DNA of 60,737 nt from Ophiostoma sp. CBS 140.51 (lineage: Eukaryota > Ascomycota > Sordariomycetes > Ophiostomatales > Ophiostomataceae). Below are positions 43,761 through 54,804 of the stretch, piece after piece; position 1 is the first letter of the stretch; every line of letters begins with the position of its first letter. The stretch spans positions 1 to 60,737 of the forward strand of contig JANSLP010000191.1 in the NCBI GenBank assembly GCA_029298735.1, read 5' to 3'. A model generated the notes under the pieces. The model was not told where the DNA came from. It was given only the letters and a program-made list of their open reading frames with translations, and ran no database searches. Made by a program: the position numbers and the translations under genes.

Positions 43761-46700
43761 ACAAGCAGGCAGGAGCCGCCAAGTGGCCTCAGTTATGGGG
43801 GCAAGTCGCCAAATCACAGCAGGCAGTTGCCAATCGCCAACAGAAAAGGCTACAGGAGGTGGACTGGCTGGTGGACTCCCGTGAAGGGACGGAGAACTGC
43901 AAAGGCCCACTAAGGAACGACGTGTGAGACTGTGGAGAAGAGAAATTGAACCTAGGATGTTGCATTGCGCAATTCCATCCAGGGTATCTGCGTTTTTTCC
44001 GTCGCCCATTCGTTAAGGCCGTTTTAGCTGTGCTTGATATGTCCTTGTTCTGGCCTTTTGTCCTTTCTTGTTCCCTTTTGCTCAGGGTTCTTGAGACTGT
44101 GATAGGTGAGCGGTTACCCCGGCTAGAGCTCCGTTTATACGCAGTAGCTCGAGTAGCTCACATGCAGGAGATAATTGGGGTGGGTTTCTTTTCACCTTGT
44201 GCTACAGCAGGATATTTCTGTTTTGGGTTTTTGCTCACAAGGCTTTTTTTTTGGCCTGTCCTCACCGTGGGATTAGTCTTACGACGTCTCTTTTTCGTCA
44301 CCCGGTCTGCGGGAAGTTGGAGGATCATCCCGAGAGCGAAGATGACTTGAAAAAAGACCAACAACCAACAACGACCGTCTTCTGCCCTATGTATGGAATC
44401 TAACCGGGTCAGAACTCAGGCCCCCAACGCTCCAAAGATCCGGCTCCCAGCGACTCTACACATTATTTCCTGTGCCCGGCTTTGACTACCCCGTTTGAAC
44501 ACAGGCTTGGTGGGTTTTTGAATATTTTTTCCTGTCGAGAAAGAAAGCCTCGGTGGTACCATGGCTCACTTCAGCCACACCAAACTCCGGAAACCGGCCA
44601 AACGGGCAGGCCTCAGGTCCAGAGGTCAGACTACGACAGCGCTACGGAGGGGTCCATTTTGTCGCCTTTTTTGTCGCATCATGATCCGGATGGGCGTTGT
44701 ACCTTTTGCGATTAGGCAAGTTGCAAGGCGCCATTGCAGTGTAAGATTGAGATTGATACTTGCACCTGTATGGACGCTGCAATGAGGGCCTCCGCTCAAG
44801 TACCTGGCTCAAGACGTGGACAGGGTCGCCGGAAACGAAAAGACCGTTTACCAGGGTCTTGGCAAACAAAAGATAAAGAGAATGAACACGACACTCAAAC
44901 AGGTGGGCCATTGGCCTGGCCATTGGTGCATAACGGAGGGAGACTGATGAATGGCAGAGCTGACGGGGGCGGCTCTGGGTTTCCTGTTTCAGCGAGCTCA
45001 GTACTACCAGGGCTTTCACGGACGGACGTCTCGTTCGTTTTGTCTCTGTCACAGTTGCAATTTCAACATTGCCATTTTCCCAACAGTCGAAACGGTAGGT
45101 TTTTTTACGACGTACGACACAACAACGATGCAACATACTCATACTGGGCACATCACCAACGGAGAACAATCGGGGTGTGTGGCCGGGAACGATAGGCGAG
45201 CGAGGCGAGCAACATTGTGCACGCAAGCAAGAGCTCGTCACGGTTTGTGTGAGCCAACACGACAACCGAGCAAACTCAGTGGCAAGCGAAGCCGAATCAC
45301 AAAATGGAAGGCATAGAAGGTCTGTTGGTACGAACTGAACACTCCATGGAAACTTTTCCCGCCGTTTTTGGTCACTCCATATGGGGGCCGGTCAGAGTGG
45401 TTCTTGTTGGCTGAGATGCATTAAAAAGGGGTACCGAACAAATCCTTAAACGTCCTTTGAGAAGAGGTGTGCCTAGCATCCCCCAATAGAATAACGTTCA
45501 CAGAAAAGAAATAAAATGAGGGGATGAGCCTTACTGGAACACTGGGAGAAGTGCCAACACATGCGTTCCATCTTCTTTTTCAGCTTCTTACTTGCAGCCT
45601 GCCTTCTAAAAGTACGGGGTACTCATAAGTGAGCTGCTTTCTTTCCCTTCCCGTTGCCTTCTTTTCAATATTCACAAGTGTGACTCGTTCCCTAGTATGC
45701 TTCCAACTCCTGTTCTTAACGTTCTCGAGCCAGTGGCTTGCTGACGACTCGTCCACAATTGGGAGTGATGAACAACAAGGCGACGATATGATTGGGGCAG
45801 ATCACATCCGGCAACAAGAAGAAAATACGACAAGTCAAGCTGGTGCAATAGGACTTTACTGCCATCGTCGGGCTCCAACTCTCACGTCTCATATTGCAGC
45901 TTCTCATTTTTGTACTGCCTTTATCGTTTCTGCCAAACATATACGAGTGTGTTGTACCGAAACGGGACGTGCAGCACAATTGCTCACCATTGTCCTTCTT
46001 TGCTGCCCATTATCCATTTGTGGCGATGTGCAGGATGAGATACCATGGTACATACCTCATTGTCTCTATTTCTTTCATCTTTGAGAGGTCGCATCTGTCC
46101 CAGTTGCCTTTGGCCGCACTTGCTTCCATCTGCAGTTTCCGCCCTGTTTGGATGTTTGGTAGTCTACCTAACACCTAATTCCGCAGTCTGTTCCTGGGCA
46201 TGAGTACAGCTTTCTTCTCCAGGATCCTTCAAGGTAGTTGTTCTCTGTGTTCACGGTGAGAAAACGTACTTGGGATGGTAGTTTCCTAGAGAAGAATACG
46301 AGTATGCAGACAGTTCCCACATACTTGGTACATTGAGAGATGTTATATCGAACTGAAGATCGACTACCTGTGTTTACAAACCCTGGCAGTTCCAGGAGAT
46401 TTATTCTCCCTTTGAAAAAAAGAAAGGCTAACAGCGGATACAGAAAACGAAGACAGGCAACTCAAACTAAACTGACCTGCTTGGAAGGATTGCAGCATGC
46501 ATGAAAAGCCGTAGGAACTAGCTCAGCTCCTTCGACGGTGCTAAACGGTCGAGAAGATGCGAGTTTCGGGACATGTTAACACGGCCTTTTGGCTAGAAGC
46601 TAGATCGGAAGATCAAGGGCGGAAAAGATCACACTACTGCATCTTTTAATTCACTCGTTCAGAGTGCCCCGAGACGGAGAAAAAACAGTCAGATGGAGAC

Positions 46701-47104
46701 CGGGGTTCAAACTGCAAAGACTCACCACTGAATCATCCAAGCACCAACAGTTAATGAATATCCGGCAGGCAAGTCGTTGAACACGGACAATAAACCCTCA
46801 TCTCAACGACAAAGCTACATCACCATGGCCATCCTCACATCGCTTCACCTTCCATCGACAACTTCACCTCGGAACAAAAGAACAAAAGAACAAAAGAACA
46901 ACAGCATAGATACGCAACAATCACGTTTCGTGTCATGTTAGCGTTCACCACCTCACCCGACAAAAGCACAAAAACAAACGAGTATAAAAGTGTGGGTATT
47001 AAAGGTAACAGTATCATACATCCATCATCATCATAAAGCAATGTCCAAGCAACCATCCGTCATACAGTCTTTCGATCATCCTCAGTCTCCAAAAGCTCGT
47101 CCTC
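43761..47104. other. Gene-free tract upstream of the luciferase-domain gene's 3' end
   Basis: About 3.3 kb with mixed composition. Several short frames overlap on both strands, and none has recognisable content. It includes the U2-like fragment at 46.58 kb and an 8-bp tandem repeat at 46.87 kb. Confidence 0.45.
46873..46904 (+). repeat. Tandem repeat of AACAAAAG
   Basis: Three exact copies of AACAAAAG (46873-46896) followed by a fourth with one change (AACAACAG), in the 3' flank of the luciferase-domain gene. Confidence 0.85.
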
Positions 47105-48034
47105 CTACTTCCTCACATCGTTGATATCGACGTCCTCGTCGACACTAAACCGCACAGCCGCCATGACGAGCTCCTTCCATACTTTGAGTTCCTTCTCGTT
47201 GCGCGGCGCATAGACAATCAAGTACGTCGGCGGCACACCCGCAGCCAGACTTCCGGCCAACAAGTGGCGTTCGCCCCAGCCAGCCTTGACGACCCAGTAG
47301 GCATCACCAAAACTGAACTGCATGTGCGAGCTAGCCTCGGGATGAGCATGGCAAATTTCGACGGGAGCTCGGACTGGCTTGGCTTTTGTCGACGACTTCT
47401 TGTCCTTCTTGCTTCCTTTGGCTGGCAGATCTGTTGGCTTCCGGTCAAACATCTTTGCACCCAGGATGACTGCATCCTTGGCCCACAGAGCGGGTGTCGA
47501 CGTGCCCTCGAGTTGGGATGGGCGGATCTCAAGGACAGTCGGATTCGCCGCCGCCACTGCTTTCAAGAATTCTTCCTGGGTTGCCCGCGTCTTGGCCGGA
47601 TCGCTGGCCACATCCGTTGTCTGACGTTGCGGTGCTGTGTAGCCCGGCACGGTCGGCCGGGATCCTTCACGTGCGGGTAGAGTCGTGTCAATGTCCAGGT
47701 ACGACTTTTGGGCGCGAGCACTGCCGCCGTACCGCGCCAGAACTTCGGACTTGGGCTTTTCAAAGTCGGTGGTGCTGCGTGGATCGCGGACGGCAAACGG
47801 TTGCCCGAGTCCTTGGTACAGCCATCCCCAAACGTTGTAGGGAATACCGCCGGGCCCTAAGGCAAGGTAGCCGTGGTAGGAGCGGACGGCGGCGGGGACG
47901 ATGAAGCACAAACTGACGGCCGATACGGAAGCGGTGGTGAAAAGAGTAGGGCGGGTGTGAGCGAAGGCGGCGAGGCGGTAGAAGGCGTCCTCCAGAGGGT
48001 CCGCAATCGCGGACGAAAGGGGCATGGTGGGCAA
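47105..48034 (-). CDS. Luciferase-domain (PF17648-type) protein with N-terminal membrane segment
   Basis: Intronless, 309 aa, starting at MPTMPLSS; a second ATG three codons later is equally possible. A hydrophobic stretch at about residues 35-55 (LFTTASVSAVSLCFIVPAAV) is a probable membrane anchor. A lysine-rich linker (KGSKKDKKSSTKAK) precedes the conserved domain at about 229-309: HAHPEASSHMQFSFGDAYWV, then KAGWGERHLLAG, then YLIVYAPRNEKELKVW. This His/GWGERH pattern marks the family named after a luciferase-like domain that is common in fungi and bacteria. Its biochemical role is not established, and there is no reason to expect light production. No neighbour suggests a pathway. Confidence 0.82.
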   Translation of the reverse strand: MPTMPLSSAIADPLEDAFYRLAAFAHTRPTLFTTASVSAVSLCFIVPAAVRSYHGYLALGPGGIPYNVWGWLYQGLGQPFAVRDPRSTTDFEKPKSEVLARYGGSARAQKSYLDIDTTLPAREGSRPTVPGYTAPQRQTTDVASDPAKTRATQEEFLKAVAAANPTVLEIRPSQLEGTSTPALWAKDAVILGAKMFDRKPTDLPAKGSKKDKKSSTKAKPVRAPVEICHAHPEASSHMQFSFGDAYWVVKAGWGERHLLAGSLAAGVPPTYLIVYAPRNEKELKVWKELVMAAVRFSVDEDVDINDVRK

Positions 48035-51000
48035 CGAGATGAGCGTTGACCAAGTGGCGAGGCTATGAAGGGTTCAAGATGAGACGTGAATGAGATGAGG
48101 TGGTATTCTCTTCTTCTTAAAAAGTTTTGCCAAAAACTGTCGTCAGTTGTCGTCCGTCTGGGGTAGGTCCGAAAAGTGGAGGCTCCCGGCAGTCCGATGC
48201 TGATCCTTTTTTGTCGGCGTCGAATAAGGAGGGGAAATGTTACACGGAGTGACTGCCAAGTAACACGAGAAAGCTCTGGCTTGCTGTGGTGACGCGAGTT
48301 TGGATCTCAGTGTTGGTGTAAGACGAAAATTTCAGATCGAGAATGCCGGAGATGAAAATGGGAAAGCAGAATTAAAGAAAGAGACAGAAGAAACGTCAGA
48401 AAGGGATGTCACGAGGGAGAGAAAAAGGCCACGAGGGGCCAGCCAACAGTAAATTAAACAGACACAAAAATAAGCTCAAGGTGACGTTGATGTGACGGCG
48501 GCGGTGCATCTCGGACGCCGAGCCAACTGCTAAGACAGCAACAGTGAGCCAACAGTCAGGTGAGCCTGTTGTGCCCAGCCAGCAGGCCAACATACGACAG
48601 TTGAGCCAACAACGTACTCACACGCGCAGGGCTGAGAGGGAGGTGCTCCATACCCCACTGTAAAACTGTAGCTTACAGAGCGTATGTGCTCAACGTGCTG
48701 CCCGTGTAGCGCGTATGCGCGAAAGAAGTTCTTAGCGCGCCAAGCTTCTCCAGCACGCAGGCAACAAGCCGCCCCAAAAAAGGCCCTAACCGGCATCCGG
48801 ACATCCAGAGTTGCGACCAAATCCGTTCCCGGACGGCTTTGTTAAAAACAAACGACAAAGAAACGTCACAAAAAACATGGCAAACGGTTTAACGAACATG
48901 GAAAACTAACAATAGAGTGAGACATGAGATAGCATACCCAAATAAAAGACAGAACCGGTGAGGATGAATGGTTGACGTCGGCAAACTTCCGGGTGTCGTG
49001 GTGAAGAATTGTGAATTGCCAATTGTTGCATTTCTTCAACAGCTTTAACTACCGAATCTGGGTCTAGACCCTTTGCAGTCACGAACCGCCACCCTCTTTT
49101 GACCGATTATTCTCTTGTCTTTTCATGTCGTTCAATTCATAAACGCTTGCTCTGTGCTCTCCTTTGATTCTTTCTTTGCTTCACGCCCGTTCGCACATGT
49201 TCGATCTACAGCCTCATCTTTTCTTTCCCGTCTTGACTGAAGGGTGTATTCGCGTCCAGCTACTGTAAAAACAGAGCAATCATACGTCATCTATGTTTAA
49301 CGGCTCGGATCTTCTCGTTTCGAGAAAGAATACCGCAAAAGAAAAGGACAGTGGGAGACTTTCAATTGCAATAAGACAAAGTCAACACATAATGCTATCC
49401 TTCCAACTTGGCCTTTTTGACACCTTTGATTGACCAATATACTTTGAATTTTCTGCTCGCAGACACGCATGAAGAGTGCAGTAACAAGCTCCGATGATCG
49501 AGACGTACTTCACAGCCTTCGTAGTCATGATATTCCCCCTAAAGAAACCAATGAAAGGCACAACTCCTGCTTGTGTCGCTCCTCGGAAATATTGCAATAG
49601 GAATCTCCCTTTTGTTTTGTAGATTATCCCTTTATGTCCCCTTTTTACAATGCAAAAGAGAACCTATCGAATGGCAAGCCTCATAAAACGAAGACGTGGT
49701 TGGGATGACAGACACCACAATGAAGGCAAACTCGGGTAACAACAATTGGCTCTGTCAGGACTGTGAATTGTTAGCAAGCCAATTGAGTTGACAATGAGGC
49801 ATCAAACTTGACACAATTTGTGGTAAGCATAAACGGAGACTCCCTGATCGACGGGGGTTCGGCTATGTTTTTTCACGGCCTAGGGGTGTCAGCTTGTCGC
49901 AGACAGAGACAGGCTCAATCATGGGAGGAAGGAGAAAGATAATAGAGTGTAAAAAAAAAAAAAAAAAGTTAGAGTTCAAGAGAAAAGGGAGAAATTGCAA
50001 GTTGGGTAAAAGTGCGATGGCTTTTCCAAGTAAATGCAGACTTTTCAATCTGTGTCCAGATATGTCAAAACGCATCGACTTTTCTCAAGATAAAAACAGA
50101 CTTCAAGATGAGCGACAATGTCTATGTGGCGGTGTCAATTTCATCACATATTCGAGCCGCGCAGCCCTTTTCTTCTTTTCTTCTACTCAGTACAGAGTGT
50201 TTCCATCCTCCTAAGCACAATCCTAGCTGAGCTTACCTTCATCCCAATGCTTTTTTAATGCTTGGTTTTGAGACTTGTCGGATACACGGCGCAAAAGAAC
50301 GAGCAAGGGTCTGTCTGAGCCGGGCAAGGGTGTGGTTTAAACTTTTACCAATAGACAGTATACTGTAACATTGACGTCTGTGTCTGTGGAGGAGCCCCAT
50401 CTTCACTTACACCGATTTGAAAGCATTTCGACGTCACTCTTTTATTCGACACAGAAGTTCATTCTTTCTCTTTTTGTCAGTCTCCGAGGTTCTTCATTTA
50501 CATCGCGAACTATCGCCACGATTCTATTTATTTTCTCTCATGTGCCTTCCACATTAATTACTTTGCCTCGCGGGACTCGCCTCTTGCCTTTGCAGTTATT
50601 GCACTCCATCACAATCCATTCTACCAGAAACACCCCCTCCACTGTTACAGAATTTCTTTCCCATAAATGATCGACACCTTGTCGTGTCTCGCAATCCAGC
50701 CAATCCTTCGGCCCGGCAGCAAAGAACCAAGCATTTCTTTCTACCATTGAACCCCAGTCAACAATACACCCTTATCTACGGCGTACTTTTGCGCTCTTCT
50801 TTTTCATTCTTTGTTAGTGCTCCGTCACTTATTCTGCCTTTCCTCCATCTGTCACTTACACGCGAGGCCCACCTGAACTCCAGCTGCCATCTGAACATGA
50901 AGCTTGACAGGCTTGCCTCCCACTTTTTGTTCTCTTTTTGCCTCTCGCAGTACCATTTCTCAAGTAAATACAAATCTGGGTAGGTGATGCATACCTAGTA

Positions 51001-51610
51001 TAATAAATATCTTGTGTAAAGTGCATGAACCACGGGCGAGCAACATGACCTGGCCAAGGCCTTTAGACAAAAAACCAAGAACACTCATGTTTGCAGTACA
51101 GTGGCTGTTCTTGTATTCTCATCACACTTCCTTCGACACGTCCTCTTTACCCTCGGGAGGTCTGGGCCCCAGGTCTCGTCGATCCTGCCGCGTTCGCTCC
51201 GTCTCCTTTCCTCTCCCTCCTCTCCTTTTTCTGCCTTTATCTGTTTCTCTTGGCCCAGTCTCCTTTTTGTATTCCGTGCTTGGCTCTTTTTGTTTTTGTT
51301 TTCGTTTTCTCTCATTTCTCCTCTTTCTTCCTTTCTCTCTTCTGATTTCTCCTCCTCTCTTCTCTCATCTTGATCATCTCCTTCCTGTTTTCTGTTTCTT
51401 GGCTGGTCTTGGCTTCGTTTCTGCTTCTTGATCAGGTATCTTATTTCTCTTCTTCATCTTTTCTTTTCTTTTTATTCATATTTATTTCACTCTTTTGATA
51501 CCTCGACATCCCAGGAGGACCTGCTTTTCTATTCTTTTCTTTTCATTTCGTTTCTCACCCATTGTTCCCACATCATCATCTTCCCACCACATCATCTTCA
51601 CACCGGAACC
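48035..51610. other. 3.6-kb divergent intergenic region before the aspartic protease
   Basis: No supported gene. It holds the promoter of the luciferase-domain gene on the left. From about 50.4 kb to the protease ATG the plus strand is strongly pyrimidine-rich (many TTCTTTTC runs), the leader pattern of a plus-strand gene. A run of about 18 A lies near 49.95 kb. The short minus-strand frame at 49382-49597 (71 aa) has no recognisable content. Confidence 0.55.
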
Positions 51611-53104
51611 ATGAAGTTCTCAGCATCCTCTGCCGCACTGGCAGTCTCTTTGTTGGCCCTCGCGCCGGGCGCGTTGACAGCAGCCGTTGCCAAAAAGAAG
51701 TCTCCAAACCAGAACCTCGAAATTACAAAGGAGATGCTCGAGGTGGCCGTCTTTGGTGGCCAGACTATTCGCGCTCCCCAAGTCTACAACACGGGCTTCG
51801 TCACACCCGGCAAGGGCCCCCGTGCCATGGCCAAAGCCTACGCCAAGTACGGCGTCGCCATTCCTCCCGAGCTCTTGTTGCTCCTCGAAGAATTGCTCGA
51901 GGCGCTCGGTCTCACCATTCCCGGTGTGAGCAACTCGACAGGCACCACGGGCACTTCTGGAAGTTCAGGCTCGTCTGGCAGCTCCGGCTCGGCCGGAGGC
52001 AACGAATCCGCCAGCGCCAGCCAGGGCATGGTCGCCGCCATCCCGCAGCTTTTTGACAGCGAGTACCTCGCCGAAGTCAGCATCGGCACGCCGCCGCAAA
52101 AACTCAACCTCGACTTTGACACGGGCTCGTCAGACCTGTGGGTGTTTTCATCGGAAACACCCAAAGTCCAGCAGAACAACCAGATCCTCTACAATATCAA
52201 TGCCAGTACGACCGCCAAGAAGCTGACGGGCGCCACATGGTCCATTCGGTACGGCGACGGCAGCAGCTCGTCGGGTGATGTGTACCAGGACACGGTGAGC
52301 ATTGGCGGTGTCACCGTCCAGAACCAGGCGGTCGAGTCGGCCCAACAGGTGTCCAACTCGTTCACGTCTGACTCGGCATCTTCGGGCTTGCTGGGCCTGG
52401 CCATGAACTCCATCAACCAGGTCAAGCCGACGCCGCAAAAGACCTTCTTTTCGAATGCCATGGCCAACCTCGCCATGCCTCTCTTCACCGCAAACTTGAA
52501 GAAGACAGAAGGTACGCTTCCCTTTTCGTAACTGGTTTTGATTGTTCACTGCTAACACAACACAGCCGGCAACTACAACTTTGGCTTCATTGACACAAGC
52601 GAGTTCACGGGCTCCATCTCGTTTGTAGACGCCAACGCCACCAATGGCTTCTGGCAATTTGAGGCTGCTGGCTTCAAGGTCGGCAACTCGACAGCCACAA
52701 CCTTGACCAACTTCCCCCACCAGGCGATTGCCGACACCGGCACCACTCTGCTGTTCCTGCCCGATACTATTGTCACCGCCTACTACAAGCAAGTCCCCTC
52801 GGCCCAGAACAGCGCCGCTGACGGCGGCTACATCTTCAACTGCAACGAAGTCCTGCCCGATCTTACGTTGGCCATTGGCTCCTACATGGCCATCGTCCCC
52901 GGCGAGCTTATCAACTTTGCGCCCAACGACGCCGTCAGCGGCACCGGCACAGGAAGCACCACCGCCTCGTCCACGTGCTTTGGCGGTCTGCAGTCGTCGG
53001 CCCAAATCGGCGTCAACATCTACGGCGATGTCTTCTTGAAGAGCCAGTTTGTCGTCTTCCACGGCGGCAACCTCCAGCTCGGTTTTGCCCAGAAGGCGGC
53101 GTAG
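51611..53104 (+). CDS. Secreted pepsin-like aspartic protease (peptidase family A1)
   Basis: Exons 51611-52511 and 52566-53104 (54-bp intron, GTACGC donor, CTAAC branch) give 479 aa. The start MKFSASSAALAVSLLALAPGALTA is a clear signal peptide; the frame before it is CT-rich leader. A ~115-residue propeptide and a Thr/Gly/Ser linker precede the mature enzyme, which begins near YLAEVSIGTPPQKLNLDFDTGSSDLWVF with catalytic Asp 170. The flap Tyr lies in WSIRYGDGSSSSG. The second motif is AIADTGTTLLFLP with Asp 357, and GDVFLKSQFVVFHGG closes the C-terminal lobe. These are the features of aspergillopepsin/endothiapepsin-like extracellular proteases active at acid pH. The Leu/Glu-rich propeptide segment ending in LLLLLEELLEALGL is unusual. 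Confidence 0.95.
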
Positions 53105-54804
53105 ACAACGGGTGGTTTATGTTTTTAAGGTTGTGCTTGTTCACTTTGGGTAGACTTGGGTTTGGATATTTCGGTTACTGTCAGTCACCTCGCTTTTTTT
53201 GTTGTATTCCTCCTTTTTTAGCCTTCTTCGGGAAGGAGGACCTGGTTTCATTCCATTTCTCTGTGTGCATACCATTATTTCTTATTGTCTTAGTTTCTTC
53301 TTCCGCATCGGTATATAAAATTGAATTCCAAGGATTCGGCATATGCCTTTACTCCTTTTCTTAGTTCTCTCGTTCGTCTCATACTTGCTTGACCCGTGAT
53401 CCGTGATCCGTGATTTGCGATCCAGAGTCGCTGTTTGATGTTGCCGAACGCCATCACATTCAGCCTGAGTTTGAGGCTCTCCCCAAATTTCCCCACAGAC
53501 GTAATCGTGCCTCACAATCCGTGATCCGTAGTCTGTGCTGTCGCACGCCACATTTTATTACTGGCAGTACATCTTTTGATTTTGTGTCACAGCCGCGTCG
53601 GCTGGCTGATTTGGGGCTCGGTGCATCAATGTTGCGGTTGAACATGATGGCTCGGACTGGCCTTAGGTATTGCAAGTCAGAGAGTAAACACACAAAATTG
53701 TACACAAAATATTGCCAACACTAAATGAAGCACCTGATATAGAAATGCTACCAGCCGTGATACCACACAAAAAGGAAGGAGTCAGTCGAAGGAACGTGCA
53801 ACTGACAGGGTTGCCTATTTGGGAAATCGCGGTGTTGGCAGTGATGGAGGAGACCGACGACATTCCCGTCCGTTCTTTCTTTCTTTCAGCACGAGGCTGT
53901 GCCTGCTACCCCAACCCCTGTGAGGACCCTGGATTTACAGTGGATTTAGTGGACTCAACGGAGAAGCAGCAAACCGCCACCTCCGATATCAACCAAACAA
54001 AGAGACGATCCTTCACTCACTGCATCCATTATGCATCTTACGCGTATTATTGACGTGTGTTTTGGTTAACCTCTCTCGCCTCTCTCTTCATGAATTTCCC
54101 GCTCCCCATCATTTCCGTCTGCCATATTGAGCTGTTGTGCAACCACTCTTCATCTCGTCTCTTTATCTCACCTCTGGAATCTTCAGGCCTGACAGCTGTG
54201 GGACGTTGTTCTTTCTGCCCCTACCTCAATCATTCCCGTGCATTTTCATTGCCTCCCGCGTGTTGCCCCTGTCAGTCGTCAAACGTCGCCGCCAAGATGC
54301 CGCAGTGACAGTGACGTGGACAGCTCTGCTAGCTTTTCGACCGCGCCTCCTTTACCGAGCCTAACTCATTTCAGTCCCTTTACCGCTAATGCCCTTACAA
54401 GCTAGCACTCGGCACCTATTAAACGCCGCCTTACAGTGGCAGAACGGCCGTGTTTCTCCACTATTTGTTTGCATTTGTTTGGCTCGCATCATTCGGACAA
54501 AACATTCGGCCTTGCGTAACTCTTTTTATATTCCATCTTTGTTTCTATTCTTACGAATTTCAACCTTATTTGATGCGTATTTCTCAGCCTCAAACTTCTC
54601 TTTCACGATGGCAGTCGTTCATATATTCTGAGTACGGGTTTTGTACCACATTTACAGTGCTTCAGCGCACAACACACAGCGTCTCCATCGCTCCTTCCGT
54701 CTTATCAAAATCTTGCTGCCTGCCGTGTACAGACTACACAGCTTCAGCTCTTCCCTCTCCTCTCCTTTCACCTTTTCTCATCTCACCTCAACCACACAAC
54801 GACA
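53105..54804. other. Intergenic region between the protease and the Wss1-like gene
   Basis: The left part is the protease 3' region. It contains CCGTGAT heptamer repeats at 53.39 and 53.52 kb. From about 54.05 kb the plus strand is pyrimidine-rich, as expected of the leader of the downstream gene. A 113-aa frame at 53712-54053 has no recognisable content. Confidence 0.55.
53394..53414 (+). repeat. Tandem CCGTGAT heptamers
   Basis: Three perfect head-to-tail copies (53394-53400, 53401-53407, 53408-53414). A further copy at 53519-53525 runs straight into CCGTA. Confidence 0.85.

Noticed and set aside
46490..46740. tRNA-like words (TAGCTCAG; GGTTCAA)
   Set aside because: No 7-bp acceptor stem, and A- and B-box-like words are in the wrong spacing. 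No tRNA or 5S gene was found in the window.
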